A stretch of DNA of 64,000 nt, from positions 648,822 to 712,821 of the forward strand of contig CAJHNH020000557.1 of NCBI GenBank assembly GCA_905116865.2. The letters are read 5' to 3'. Both the position numbers and the translations under genes were made by a program. Below are positions 10,075 to 21,445 of the stretch, in pieces. Every line of letters starts with the position of its first letter. The first letter of the stretch is position 1. The notes below the pieces were generated by a model. It saw only the letters and a list, made by a program, of their open reading frames with translations, did no database searches and was not told where the DNA came from. This DNA is from Candidula unifasciata (lineage: Eukaryota > Mollusca > Gastropoda > Stylommatophora > Geomitridae).

Positions 10075-11265
10075 TCTTGCTTTTCCTCTGAATGTAAAGT
10101 GTCGACTAGATCCCGTGGGTCCAACTGTAGAGTGTCGACTTGATCCCGTGGTTCCGAGTGTAGAGTGTCGACTAGATCCCCTGGTTCCGAGTGTAGAGTG
10201 TCGACTAGATCCCGTGGGTCCAACTGTAGAGTGTCGACTAGATCCCGTGGTTCCGAGTGTAGAGTGTCGACTTGATCCCGTGGTTCCGAGTGTAGAGTGT
10301 CGACTTGATCCCGTGGTTCCGAGCGAAAAGTGTCTACTAGATCCCCTAGTTCCGAGTGTAGAGTGTCGACTAGATCCCGTGGGTCCAACTGTAGAGTGTC
10401 GACTAGATCCCGTGGGTACAACTGTAGAGTGTCGACTAAATCCGTGAGTCCTATTGTAGAGTGTCGACTAGATGCCGTGGTTCCGAGCGAAAAGTGTCTA
10501 CTAGATTCCCTAGTTCCGAGTGTAGAGTATCGACTAGATCCCTTGGTTCCAAGTGTAAAGTGTCGACTAGATCACCTAGTTCCGAGTGCAAAGTGTCGAC
10601 TAGATCACCTAGTTCCGAGTGCAAAGTGTCGACTAGATCCCGTGGTTCCGAGTGTAGAGTTTGGACTAGATGCCGTAGGTCCAACTGCAGAGTGTCGACT
10701 AGATCCCTTGGTTTCGAGTGTAGAGTTTGGACTAGATGCCGTAGGTCCAACTGCAGAGTGTCGACTAGATCCCGTGGTTCCGAGCGAAGAGTGTCCATTA
10801 GATCCCCTAGTTCTGAGTTTAGAGTGTTGACTATGTCGCGTGGTTACGAGTGTAGAGTGTCGACTAGATCCCCTAGTTCCGAGTGTAGAGTGTCGATAGA
10901 TCCCGTGGTTCCGAGTGTAGAGTGTCGACTAAATCCCGTGATTCCGAGTGTAGAGTGTCGACTAGATCCCGTGGTTCCGAGTGTAGAGTGTCGACTAGAT
11001 CCCCTAGTTCCGAGTGTAGAGTGTCGACTAGATCCCCTAGTTCCGAGTGTAGAGTGTCGACTAGATCCCCTAGTTCTGAGTGTAGAGTGTCGACTAGATC
11101 CCGTGGCTCAGAGTGTAGAGTGTCGACTAGATCCCCTGGTTACGAGTGTAGAGTGTCGACTAGATCCCCTAGTTCCGAGTGTAGAGTGTTGACTAGATCC
11201 CCTAGTTCCGAGTGTAGAGTGTCGACTAGATCCCCTAGTTCCGAGTGTAGAGTACTGACCTAATC
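10075..11265. repeat. 33-bp minisatellite, about 36 copies
   Basis: The unit contains GAGTGTCGACTAGATCCC plus a variable GTGGTTCCGA, CTAGTTCCGA or GTGGGTCCAACT segment. A 66-bp dimer carrying TTTGGACTAGATGCCGTAGG is repeated at about 10641-10772. Three plus frames (VECRLDPVVPS type) and a minus frame (PRDLVDTLHSE type) are open because the period is 11 codons. I see no evidence that any is translated. Confidence 0.97.
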
Positions 11266-11690
11266 CCCGGATCATTCCCAGCTGTACCATTCTTTCCCGA
11301 CGATATTTAAATGCTTGTGTCCCCGCACTGTTCACTTGCTCCCAAAGGGCTTTGACCTCATCTAGCTCGTCATGCATAAATTAACCATCCATTAGTGCAC
11401 AATCAGTCAGTCGGTCTGCCTGTTCGTTTCCCAGAGCGTAGACATCCCTGCTCTTATGAAGGAGGCGCAGTGGAATCCTCAGAAAGTCGAGTGAAAGATA
11501 AAGATATGATCATCATCAAGAAAATGTGGAGTAAAGAACAGTCACAATCATTTAGGAGTCGGAGATGTTTCCCCGTGGTTGCATATATATATATACATCT
11601 TTTCAAAACTGGCTCAGACAACCATAGAAACCATTGTAACGTTTTGAGGCGGCATAGTGACCTCACACCCCGGGTTTGTCTGTCCCTTAT
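11266..11690. other. Anonymous DNA
   Basis: No domain recognised. A short TA run lies near 11585-11595. Confidence 0.45.
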
Positions 11691-11850
11691 GATGACAATG
11701 AAGATACTATAGATGTCCGTTACCATGGTAAGATATCTATGATGATAATGACGATATTGCTGATGCTGATGATGATAGAAATGATGATGACAACGATGAT
11801 AATGAACACAACGACGACGCTGATGAGAATGATGACACAAATGACACCTG
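11691..11850. repeat. Imperfect GAT/ATG trinucleotide region
   Basis: Interrupted GAT, GAC and AAT words, with no long pure run. Confidence 0.8.
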
Positions 11851-11854
11851 CACA

Positions 11855-12404
11855 CAAGCCCTCAAACTCCAGCGACCTAATGCACCTGTGTGTTCTCTAT
11901 TATTAGACAGATCAAACTCCCGCTGTATTAAAATGGAATTTCCGATCTGTCTAATTTCCCGTGGCTTCCAGACATTGTGTTTATCTGTCCTCTGTTTTTT
12001 GTCTTTTCCCTGATTCTATTGTGAACCGTTTCACGTGTTCCGTGACTGTGCAATTTCCTCAACCAGGATGCGCCGACAGATCACAGAAACGGAAATTTAT
12101 GGAGACTGTTATGTGTGGTGCAACCAGGATAGGAATAGAGGCGGGTAGCGGAAATAGACGTGGTGAAATGATTTTAGAATCACTCTTACAATTTGATGTT
12201 TGTCTGTAAGAAATGAAGACATTATGTTTTTGAGTGTATGAATGTTTGACGTCTAGAGGTGTTGGATATTCACAGTCATCTCTAGAAGTGGATAAGAATA
12301 TTTTATGTAGCTGCAAACAAGGTCCCCCTTCTCTCTTTCTACCCCTCCCACACCCAACACCACCCGGATAGAACAAAAAGTGCTGGTAATCAAAATGTCT
12401 TGAA
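11855..12404. other. Anonymous DNA
   Basis: No recognised feature. The last 30 bases before 12405 lead into the 31-bp array. Confidence 0.45.
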
Positions 12405-13080
12405 AATCGTGCCGATACTCGTGTAAAGTGTCTAAAAAGGTGTAGGTACTCATGTAAAGTGTCTTAAAAGGTGAAGGTACTCATGTAAAGTGTCTAAAAA
12501 GGTGTAGGTACTCATGTAAAGTGTCTAAAAACGTGTAGGTACTCATGTAAAGTGTCTAAAAAGGTGTAGGTACTCATGTAAAGTGTCTAAAAACGTGTAG
12601 GTACTCATGTAAAGTGTCTAAAAAGGTGTAGGTACTCATGTAAAGTGTCTAAAAAGGTGTAGGTACTCATGTAAAGTGTCTAAAAAGGTGTAGGTACTCA
12701 TGTAAAGTGTCTAAAAAGGTGTAGGTACTCATGTAAAATGTCTAAAACGGTGTAGGTACTCATGTAAAATGTCTTAAAAGGTGTTGGTACTCATGTAAAG
12801 TGTCTAAAAACGTGTAGGTACTCATGTAAAGTGTCTAAAGAGGTGTAGGTACTCATGTAAAATGTCTTAAAAGGTGTAGGTACTCATGTAAAATGTCTTA
12901 AAAGGTGTAGGTACTCATGTAAAGCGTCTAAAACGGTGTAGGTACTCATGTAAAGTGTCTAAAAACGTGTAGGTACTCATGTAAAATGTCAAAAAAAAGG
13001 TGCCGGTACTCACCACAAAGAGATTATTACAATATCGCTGAAAGAAAATGGCGCCTAAGAAAGTGCCGGTATTGTGTTGT
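12405..13080. repeat. 31-bp minisatellite, about 20 copies, derived from family Z
   Basis: The unit is about 31 bp, with core GTAGGTACTCATGTAAAGTG and a variable TCTAAAAAGG or TCTTAAAAGG end. The array finishes in a diverged unit, GTGCCGGTACTCACC, at about 13000-13016, followed by single-copy sequence to 13080. That diverged unit matches 6379 and the inverse of 20815-20880, so the array appears to have been amplified from a dispersed element. Confidence 0.93.
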
Positions 13081-13114
13081 GCCAGAAATAAGCCCGGTGT
13101 GTATACAGACAGAT

Positions 13115-13215
13115 GAATGTGTCGTGGTAGTGTAGCGGCTAGGTGCTTCACTTCCGTCCCGAATGTCTTGGATTCGAACATTGTGTGTAATAAGTACCAC
13201 GTATAGCCCAGGGAA
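13115..13215 (+). mobile_element. tRNA-derived SINE-like head (family G)
   Basis: GTGGTAGTGTAGCGGCTAGG resembles an A box and TTGGATTCGAACATTG a B box, with about 35 bases between them. No second copy of the downstream body was found here. It could be a decayed tRNA gene, but stem pairing is poor. Confidence 0.55.
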
Positions 13216-13856
13216 ATAAAAGCAGTCAATGCGATGTTGACCATATCTAAATTACAGGTAAGCAGACAGACAGACTGACGAAAAAAAAAACACAGACTAG
13301 AGGACCGGACAGACAGATAGACTGGGGTTAGTTCTTGCACCCACCCACAAACAAATATAAGGGGACCCTAGAACTAACAGGGAGAAAACGAAAGGGAGGG
13401 GGGGGGCGGTGAATAAAGATAAATATAAAGCATCTCCGTATTTGTAGACAAAATTTACATTTAAGACTGCAAATATTTCCAACTTGTGAACGGATCCCCA
13501 ACACGGTTGCGCCGATCAAAGTGAACGGTTCCAGAAGGGAGCCCGGTAGTGCAAGTGCGGACACTCACCGTGCCATCCATACTGTAATTGTCACCTGATT
13601 GGCTGCTTCCTTCGGACTTGACAGGTAAATTACCCGGACGCTGGTTCTATAGAAGCTTTGATAGCGGTACAATCACAGAATCTCAGCGTTATCTCACCAT
13701 CTCAATAGCATCTGATTATCTCAACACTGTCTGATTATCTCAACACTATATCAGTATCTCTGCATTATCTGTTTCTTGTTCACTTTTTAGGGGCGGGTGG
13801 CTTTAAGGTTGGACGTCCGATTCTGTGTCAAGTAAATGAGGCTACCTTTCAGGACA
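13216..13856. other. Anonymous DNA
   Basis: Contains short A and G homopolymers near 13280 and 13400 and a degenerate run of ATCTCA words at 13680-13770. No coding signature. Confidence 0.5.
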
Positions 13857-13862
13857 CACACA

Positions 13863-13896
<34 letters not shown>

Positions 13897-14055
13897 CTTT
13901 CTCTCTCTACCTTTCTCTCTCTACCTTTCTCTCTCTACCTTTCGCTCTCTCTACCTTTCTCTCTCTACCTCTCTCTCACTCTCTCTACCTTTCTCTCTCT
14001 CTACTTCTCTCTCTCTCTCTCTCTCGTTCTCTGTGTGTGTGTGTGTGTGTGTATG
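13857..14055. repeat. CT microsatellite with TACCTTTC interruptions, then GT
   Basis: CT runs are broken about every 16 bases by TACCTTTC, forming a loose higher repeat at 13892-13990. It ends in a GT run at 14031-14052. Confidence 0.93.
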
Positions 14056-14144
14056 CGAGTGTGCGTGTTTCTTCAGTTTGTTTTGTCTATTTAAATAAGC
14101 AATGGAATATATGCTCCTAGATGCTTCTTGGATAGTCTTCTCTT

Positions 14145-14215
14145 CTCCTTCTTAGCGTGGTTCCTTGCCTCTCAGGCAGAAGGCACTGGCTACGAAGAAA
14201 CAAACTAGTGGCCCT
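14145..14215 (-). mobile_element. TGTCGTAA-core family, short fragment
   Basis: GGTTCCTTGCCTCTCAGGCA matches 16915-16935 and the inverse of 48175-48195. It is preceded by a CTTC-rich tail. Only the middle of the element survives. Confidence 0.6.
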
Positions 14216-14219
14216 TTAC

Positions 14220-14639
14220 AAAACATGTGACTCATCTGTGAAGACTGAAGCACTTTCTGAGATATTGGTGTGCACAGAAATACGGGTATGACTTAGCCTT
14301 ATGACATGGCAATGGTTTGAACACGGACCTGCTTCGTGATCCTGAAAATGGTGCGAGATGGAGAGTGGTGATCGCCGACGCTGACCGATATATACATGAT
14401 GATGCAATGCTTGATAGTGATCTGGTCTCCCAGGTAGACCTATCTTTGAACGAATACCTGGAAATATTCAGTGAAGTAAAGGCGGCTAGTGAAGTATTAG
14501 TCATATCGTCTAGCGAATACTGATAGATTTATACAATCAGCGTGCATGACGTAGACAATACACGTACTGTATTAGCTAGGTCCGAGCTAACGATTGCATG
14601 TCCTGTATCAGTTATCTCGGGTAAAGTTGGTTTTGGTGG
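14220..14639. other. Anonymous DNA, two overlapping short frames
   Basis: A plus frame of 68 codons (14317-14523) and a minus frame of 90 codons overlap. Neither has a recognisable motif. Confidence 0.4.
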
Positions 14640-14995
14640 CTAAAGGCACAGGAGCAAGATTCAATATTTCGGCACACAGGAGTTCCAAGTTGGCGATGTG
14701 GTAACATCATTGGCAGCTATGAACCTCTTCTAACGACAGTGAACAGATGGAAACTCCAGTGGTAGGACAATTAATAACACAAGAGGGCCTCTCAAAAACA
14801 ATGCTATAGGACTCAGAGGAGAAGAGGCAGACCAAGAAAGACATGGATACAGAACTTGACTGACTAGACAGGTCTTAAGCTTGCAACCGTAAAGTCAATC
14901 GCATCTGGCCGCCAAAGGTGGAGGGATCTGACCCGACAGTCAACAGCAGCTGGTGGCCCGACGACAGGCAGTGCTGCGGAATGATGATGATGTGA
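14640..14995 (+). mobile_element. LINE reverse-transcriptase C-terminal remnant
   Basis: The plus frame from about 14818 reads RGRPRKTWIQNLTD, a stop, then TGLKLATVKSIASGRQRWRD and a natural stop near 14981. The GRPRKTW and RQRWRDL motifs are those of the C-terminal tail in several animal LINE proteins. The stop falls where the family has Trp (TGG to TAG), a single-base decay. Upstream to 14640 is more degraded, with stops and frameshifts. Ends GATGATGATG. Confidence 0.85.
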
Positions 14996-14999
14996 AAAT

Positions 15000-15239
15000 A
15001 ACGTTTTGTGTGGATTTTACTAACGATTTTTTGTTTTGTGTGTGTTTGGTATTGTATAGTACAGAAAGAAATGGCAAACTGCTGAATGTAAAAACCATCG
15101 CCTAGTAAATCCACGCTTATTCCTGTTCTTCTTCTCTTCCACCTTGTAAGTTAGCGAAGTATTGTAACATTCATCTGTGATCTGGTAGTCTGATAGTGTT
15201 GGTTTCAGCTTTATAGCAAACGGGTCACCCCATAGTTGC
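15000..15239. other. Anonymous AT-rich DNA
   Basis: No recognised feature; it links the LINE remnant to the second copy of family X. Confidence 0.45.
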
Positions 15240-15735
15240 TCCGCTCTTGTGCCAACGAAAAACACACAGAATGTTTATCACAGTCCCCTGTGGAAAGATT
15301 GACAGACTGCTGTCTCAGCATATGCACTAGCATACGCGCATTAAAAGCATACGGTAGCTATCAGAAGTGCTAACACAAAGAGTCCGACATTAGAAATGCA
15401 GTTCATCATTGATGGTAGCAGAAGTCACCAACAGATCAGCAGTTGCATACTCACATAAGGGCACCACCAATATTGAGACAACATGCATCGCGCCATTTTT
15501 CTGAATCTACAATTCACAACACCATGTTAGTCACAGTTGAATAACATTCCAAATGACATCCGCAGCTCACAGTGTCACGCCATTCATTTAACTCGGAATA
15601 TGGGCGACGAAACTATATCCTTTCAGTCTACAAATGGAGCAAAAATGCAACGGCCACCGTCTGGCAGAAGCAAAAAATTTGCCTCGGTTTCAAACAGTGC
15701 CCGTGCCTAGCGTCCATTTTGATCTATCTGGGTCA
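15240..15735 (+). mobile_element. Dispersed repeat family X, copy 2 (longest)
   Basis: 15240-15490 matches 2285-2515. 15330-15720 matches the reverse complement of about 45545-45905, including GGGCGACGAAACTATATCCT at about 15601 and ATCCGCAGCTCACAGT at about 15560. The family is thus at least 480 bp long with no visible open frame. It may be a LINE 3' untranslated region, a long SINE or a non-autonomous DNA element. Confidence 0.8.
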
Positions 15736-15739
15736 GAAG

Positions 15740-16465
15740 CAGTTACTAGAACTATGAGTAAAGGAGTTAACGCAACAACTGGCTACCTGAGTCCCACATT
15801 TCTGCGTGTATAAACTGTGCCACTAGACAAGTGTCTAGGAAACAGGGTCACCAGGGTGTCCTCTAGGCAAACAGCCCCGTTCTATGGAGCTGGTTGAGTT
15901 GTTTATCGCCCAATCTGGCCGTTACGGCTGCAGCCATAAATCACCAAGCTCTCATTGAGACCGCTACAACTGCAAGCACATTAATATCTCAGTCCATTTG
16001 TACATCTGCCCGCCTCCATATTGACAATACTCTCTGATCCATGTCCTCTTCTGTCTTTCTATTGAGTTTGTAAGCGCTTCTTTCTCATTTATCATCTGCG
16101 CTCCTGGCTATCTTTGTTTTCCGTCGTCTTCTTTGCATATTTGCTGCTATCATAGTGTTTGTGTATAGGAATGTCTCGAGTGTGGGCAGGCGGGATTTCT
16201 TGGCAACGGTTCTGTCTATTGGCATCCTTTCTGTGGGATCTAATATCCTTCAATATCGCCACAGGAACTCGTTTGGGAGCGAGCTTAGGGATTATAGAGA
16301 CGTCAATGGGGCGGATTATTTCCCCCAGTGACTTCAGAATACAGGCAAGTGGTGAAACATCTGCGATGTTGAATTTGGGTTATAATTTATGAGTTGGGTT
16401 ATTGTTTTAGATTGCCGAGTAGAGCGGATCACACATTGTCCTTGTGGTAAAGGTTGTCAAAAGGA
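15740..16465. other. Anonymous DNA
   Basis: A 77-codon plus frame (16159-16392) is the longest unexplained one and has no recognisable motif. No shared repeats seen. Confidence 0.4.
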
Positions 16466-16467
16466 AA

Positions 16468-16468
<1 letters not shown>

Positions 16469-16544
<76 letters not shown>

Positions 16545-16545
16545 G
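16469..16545. repeat. GT microsatellite
   Basis: A nearly pure GT run of about 33 units ending in TATGTATGTG. Confidence 0.97.
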
Positions 16546-16764
16546 TAAGTATGGCAGCTAGTTGTTATTTTTCTTCCTTGTGTACACAATCTAATCTTTC
16601 ATTAAAAAGGTTAGTCAAGGGAGACAGCATGCCCGCAATCATATTTTGGTCTACACATGGTGAGAAAACCATATTCCTGGTCTGTAAACTGGAATACAAA
16701 TATGACTTGAATGTTTGAATTATAAAGACGCTGTTCTTTGACTGACATGTTTTGCTGATACATT

Positions 16765-17060
16765 CCACTGGATTCTTCTTCTTCTTCTTGGCTGTAAACT
16801 CTGGCGGAGAGTTCTGGTTGTTCATCCACTTCTGGACTGCAGACCTGTTCCAGAAACTAACTGTTGCATGTGCATCCATTGTACAGATCTGACTCATTTG
16901 TATGCAGACTGCTGGTTCCTTGCCTCTCAGGCAAATACATTCTGACGTCAAAGGAAACTCCCAATTAGTCGGCTCTTACGACATGCTTTTGGGTAGCCAG
17001 TGGGTCTATTCCCCCCCCCCTGCCCCATAATAGGGCCCAGGAACCCACACGGGGATCCAC
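16765..17060 (-). mobile_element. TGTCGTAA-core dispersed element with AAG tail
   Basis: Read on the minus strand: CCCCGTGTGGGTTCCTGGGC, a C-rich spacer, the core AAAAGCATGTCGTAAGAGCC, then CAAGGAACCAGCAGTCTGCA, TCCAGAAGTGGATGAACAAC, and a tail of AAGAAGAAGAAG. Copies at 34275-34505, 33407-33620, 44222-44465 and 48145-48345 share these blocks in order. It looks like a SINE of about 290 bp; the core resembles a lophotrochozoan SINE domain I recall but cannot name with certainty. Confidence 0.85.
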
Positions 17061-17208
17061 CGGATTTAAATGTCCGGCTTGGCACGGGAAAGGGAAAGAC
17101 AGTTTTCTTCTCATCTTGGTCTTCGCTGCTACCGTTTATGTAGTAGAAACTTCACACAGAAGCGAGCACAACATGAACGTTCCGTCTTCAGGGATAGGTT
17201 TAGGTGTA

Positions 17209-17397
17209 GACGACGGATCAACATCATGGTACAAGCGTAGTATCACATCAGTGCTCCGTTCTTCTTCTGACTCAAGCTTGAGTCCGAAAAACATCAGCGC
17301 AGTGCACGAACTCCGAAGCACCGGCGAGGATCCTGAAATACTTTGGGTAGATTTTTCACTATAAATGTTGCCCATGCAGAGCCGTTAGGCTACTCTT
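17209..17397 (-). mobile_element. SINE family A, 5'-truncated copy
   Basis: Shares GACTCAAG, CACCGGCGAGGATCCTGAAA and ACTTTGGGTAGATTTTT with 63091-63430, and AGCCGTTAGGCTACTC with 45917-46265. It lacks the tRNA-like head those copies carry. Confidence 0.85.
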
Positions 17398-17689
17398 TTT
17401 TTTCTGATTTCCAATTACATGGTCATTAAATGTTGCTACGCAGCAAAATAACGCTTCCGGTGTGACGGGGCCATTTAATATTTTTTGTTTTATCGTGGAA
17501 AAAAAGAGGGGTTGGAGGGGGAGAGGGGGGGGGGGGCTGTGGAGACGTAATGCCCCTAACAAGTAAAAGGCGTCATTATTGAGTTTTGCTGAAACCGTCT
17601 ATGCCTTGTACCTATTTTAGACTGCACCGACCAGACGCCAAGACCATGTTTGAAAGGGAAGGAATTCAACTTGATGCGTATTCGCACAT
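17398..17689. other. Anonymous DNA with G-rich run
   Basis: An interrupted G run lies at about 17513-17537. Nothing else recognised. Confidence 0.5.
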
Positions 17690-17775
17690 AAGACTTTCGA
17701 GTCTTTGAGACTGAGGATTTAGCACTGCATGACTAATGCTGTCGCCACGTACTGTGCAGGTGAAGATTTATTTTT
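17690..17775 (-). mobile_element. SINE family F body fragment
   Basis: The minus strand contains CACCTGCACAGTACGTGGCG, matching the body of the element at 29105-29285 (CTGCACAGTTCGTGGCGA). The tRNA-like head is not recognisable here. Confidence 0.6.
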
Positions 17776-18834
17776 GCCACCCCCTCCCCTTCCCTCCTTT
17801 CTAGAAAAAAAAAATCCACAACCTTCCCGAGCATTCTAGCCTGGTTGTCCCGCATAACCGTTTGGCCAGCCACTCCTAGAAGTATTAGGAACCAGCCCTA
17901 TACTTTTAGTTCCGGTCTAATTTGGAGGACTAGGTATGGCTGAATCTTTAGCTTCTGACAGCGCTTTGCTAATGCGTTTCCACATATGGAAGAAAGTCTA
18001 CGGTTTTGCTGCCTGAGCTACTTAGTGTAGTGCTTGATGCAGCACTGTGAGCTGTGTTTTTCTTGTGGAATGCCTTTTATTTGCGTAGCAGCTAAGTAGT
18101 GGTATTCAATATGTCTGGAGTACGTGTGGACTGGTGAAATACCTCATGTAATACCTTTACGTGTGTACAGACAGATACTGCGACCGACTAATTCCATCAA
18201 CGACAAACTGCATTTCCGGTGGCGACTGTTGGCTTTGGCGCCCCTAGCAGCTGCCATTTTTTATTTACAACATGCGCAAATTTCTGGATTGAGTCGGGAC
18301 TAATTGTTTATTCACCAGTTTCTCAGTGTGGGAGCGTTTCATTTGATTGTCACTGGCACAGGAACAGAGCAAGGATGGGGAAACCTGACTGCAGTGGAGT
18401 TGAAACCTCGACTAACACTAAGACTAAGACTAAGATAAGGACTTTTATTTCTTCAAATTTCCTTTTTATCTATTATGTTGCTAAACAAGTATTATTTTAA
18501 ACACACATTTAACTTTTATGAGTGCTAATGACTGCCAACAATTGGTTTTTAATGTTAGTCTCTCGGGACTTAGTTCCCACAACTCACAGCTCGGTTAGCA
18601 AACACTATCCTGCCGATATTCGCTCCAAATATGACACGGCAAATAATCTTGTGCGCATTGTCCCGACAACCTTGGGCGACTCAACGTTTGTCGACTTCAT
18701 TCCTGCCTAAGTGATGTCCTATCATTGGCAATTCCAGCATGGCCGACACCGGTGATTTCTAGTGAATGGAATGAACAAACTGTTGAATTCTTGAACAGTT
18801 TTCGCCGAAAATGCCGCCATAACTAGAAGCTAGG

Positions 18835-18835
<1 letters not shown>
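17776..18835. other. Anonymous DNA, over 1 kb
   Basis: No shared repeat, domain or tandem array recognised apart from short poly(A) near 17805-17815 and an ACTAAG run near 18410-18432. Frames of 93 codons (18219-18500) and 62 codons (18522-18710) have no known signature. Confidence 0.4.

Positions 18836-18839
<4 letters not shown>

Positions 18840-18869
<30 letters not shown>
18840..18869 (+). repeat. Poly(G), 30 bases
   Basis: An uninterrupted run of G, the longest of about a dozen G or C homopolymers in the window. Length from any assembly is uncertain at such runs. Confidence 0.95.
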
Positions 18870-18870
<1 letters not shown>

Positions 18871-19019
18871 GAGTACATATCATTATCATGTAGTGTGAAA
18901 AACTTGTCTGTACAAAAATATGTGTATGCAATGTGAAACCTCGACACCCCAAGGTAGAAGAGAATTTACGGAGTAAGTTAGTAATTAGGATCGTCGCCGG
19001 CGCTAGGAGTCTTCTTCGG

Positions 19020-20005
19020 TACAATGCCTGGTACAGGTGGTACAGAACATGGTACAGGTGGTACAAAGCCTGGTACAAAATGTATAGGTGGTACAAAGCC
19101 TGGTACAAAATGTATAGGTGGTACAAAACCTGGTACAGGTGGTAGAGAACGTGGTACAGAACATGGTACAAAATATATAGGTGGTACAGAGCCTGGTACA
19201 GGTGGTAGAGAACATGGTCAGATGCTACGGAACATGGTAAAGATGGTATAGAACCTGGTGCAGAACATGCTACAGATGGTATAGAACATGGTACAGATGG
19301 TACAGAACCTGGAACATATGGTATAGAACCTGGTACAGATGGTATAGAAGATGGTGCAGATGGTATAGAACCTGGTACAGATGGTACAGAACATGGTACA
19401 GATGGTATAGAACATGGTACAGATAGTATAGAACATGGTACAGATAGTATAGAACCTGGTACAGATGGTATAGAACATGGTGCAGATGGTAAAGAACCTG
19501 GTACAGATGGTATAGAACCTGGTACAGATGGTATAGAACATAGTACAGATGGAATAGAGCCTGGTAGAGATAGTACAGATGGTATAGAACCTGGTACAGA
19601 TGGTATAGAACCTGGTAGAGATGGTACTGATGGTATAGAACCTGGTAGAGATGGTATAGAACCTGGTAGAGATGGTATAGAACCTGGTACAGATGGTATA
19701 GAACCGGGTACAGATGGTATAGAACCTGGTACAGATGGTATAGAACCTGGTACAGATGGTATAGAACCCGGTACAGATGGTATAGAACCTGGTAGAGATG
19801 AAATAAAACCTGGTAGAGATGATACAGAACATGGTACAAATGGTAAAAGAACCTGGTACAGATGGTATAGAACCTGGTACAGATGGTACAGAACCTGGTA
19901 CAGATGGTAAATAACCTGGTACAGATGGTATAGAACCTGGTACAGATGGTATATAACCTGGTACAGATGGTATATAACCTGGTACAGATGGTATAGAACC
20001 TGAAT
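19020..20005. repeat. 21-bp minisatellite, about 45 units
   Basis: The core unit is GGTACAGATGGTATAGAACC plus T. The first 200 bases use a related GGTACAGGTGGTACAAAGCC form with TGTATAG spacers. Occasional 12- to 15-base deletions occur. The minus frames (YTICTRF type) are open because the period is seven codons. The array stops about 55 bp before a LINE remnant. Confidence 0.97.
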
Positions 20006-20054
20006 CTACGCCATAGGATCCCCAAGCTCATCTGTGTAGATTTTTAATATTTTC

Positions 20055-20330
20055 GACCATTTACGTTTAATTGAGTTAGTGCTTGACCACTTAGAGAGAA
20101 TGCCTTGTGACACCATACCATACAAAGCATACATGGAAAGAGAAGAAGGACGTAAAGCACGGGGTAGACCAAGAACAATATGGAAGGATAACATCAGAGA
20201 AACTCTACAACAGCACCATGTGCCTATGGTCGAGGCAGCCAGAAGAGCTAGAAACAGAACCTTATATACCTTATATCTCCCTCGACACCCACAGTGGTAA
20301 AAGAGGAAGTGAAGAAGAAGAAGTGCTTGT
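20055..20330 (+). mobile_element. LINE C-terminal remnant with AAG tail, family L1a copy 1
   Basis: The plus frame 20079-20300 encodes LERMPCDTIPYKAYMEREEG, then RKARGRPRTIWKDNIRETLQ and VEAARRARNRTLY: the basic C-terminal tail after a LINE reverse transcriptase. This segment is intact to its stop. The 3' side is GAGGAAGTGAAGAAGAAGAAG-like, an AAG tail. The polymerase domain is absent, consistent with 5' truncation at insertion. Related copies: 31965-32290, 50350-50680, 54480-54560, 55480-55745. The label L1a is mine and does not imply mammalian L1. Confidence 0.9.
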
Positions 20331-20814
20331 CGTAAAGGCCCGGGCACACTGGTTTGTCCAAGGGCCCATAATGCTGTTGGACTACTCCGAGTCTTAGCAC
20401 AGAATGAGTTAACAATTAAACGATTTTCTAATCTAAAGGGGTTAATGGCATTGTCACAAGGGCCTGCCTTGAAGAATGTGGCACTATCACGTTCAATGTG
20501 GCAACACGGTTATCTGTGCGGACAAGAAGCCACCACAAGTTATATTTGACTAGGGCCAGGATGCCGCGAGTTCTCGGCCAAATTTGTTTGTTTGGCGGGA
20601 AAATATCACCTCGACCGTCCGGTATGCGTGTTTGCAGAAAACAAATGCCAAACTGGCCTGTCTGGGAACCGGCAATGATAGGATGGTTGTTAGATTGTGG
20701 GTCTGGTCCTGACGTTTGTGGGTCGATCCACAGATATGAATCTCATAAAGTTGTCTTTTTCTCCTTGCGGTAGGCAACGGTACGCAATACGGGCACCTCT
20801 TTTAAGTAAAAGTT
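20331..20814. other. Anonymous DNA with a short TGTCGTAA-core match
   Basis: CTTGTCGTAAAGGCCCGG at 20326-20344, directly after the LINE tail, resembles the core of the TGTCGTAA family but is too short to assign. The rest holds nothing recognised; a 91-codon frame at 20498 has no signature. Confidence 0.4.
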
Positions 20815-20880
20815 TGTTCTGGCTTACTGTAACAAAAACTTTGTGGTGAGTACTATCAAATGTTAAGGCACTTTCTCATA
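20815..20880 (-). repeat. Dispersed family Z, inverted copy
   Basis: The minus strand has GTACTCACCACAAAG followed by TTTTGTTACAGTAAGCC, matching 13005-13045 (GTACTCACCACAAAGAG, ATTATTACAATATCGC). Confidence 0.65.
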
Positions 20881-21190
20881 GCTACAGGTCGACATGATAG
20901 ATTGCTAGTTTTGAAACTGTGCATCAAAACAAATTTGAGCAGCTGTGCACCAACGCTAGAGAGTGAGCACCCTTGCCAGTTATCGTGTTGGACACCACGA
21001 CCAGGAATGACGCTGTTTGTGTTTTGATGTGGTGTCTCATTATTACACAAAACCACATAAATAAACACATGCACACGCTGGTTGCACACATACACAATTA
21101 CACTGTTTGTGCTTGAACATCCTTTTCATAAAATACACAGACATGAAAGATGAAAATGTGGCAGAAGAAGCAGGTGTATGAGAACAAAAA
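20881..21190. other. Anonymous DNA
   Basis: No recognised feature. Confidence 0.4.
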
Positions 21191-21194
21191 TTGT

Positions 21195-21445
21195 GGGGGG
21201 GGGGGGGGGGGGGGGGTCGATAAGCAGGAGGAAAGGAAGAAGAAAAATGATGATGATATTTATGATGACGAGGATGACCACAATGGCGAGGAAAATGATG
21301 GTGATAATTACGAAAGGGGAAGGGGCAGAATCAGGAAGACGAGTAGGAGTAGAAGAAGAAGAAGGAGGAGGAGAAGAAAAAGAAGAAGCAGAAAAAGGGA
21401 AAGAAGATGAAGAAGAAGAAGCAGAAGAAGAAGAAGAAGAACGTA
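21195..21445 (+). repeat. Poly(G) followed by purine-rich GAA/GAT tract
   Basis: 22 consecutive G at 21195-21216, then imperfect GAA, GAT and GGA words to about 21445. The acidic or Arg/Glu-rich frames are low-complexity translations. Confidence 0.92.

Noticed and set aside
10062..11263. VECRLDPVVPS and STRSRGSECRV repeat proteins
   Set aside because: The 33-bp period keeps several frames open on both strands. No start context, signal peptide or unique domain.
20079..20300. Intact small host gene of 73 codons
   Set aside because: It matches the LINE C-terminal tail and recurs at 32011, 50450 and 55593 in the window.
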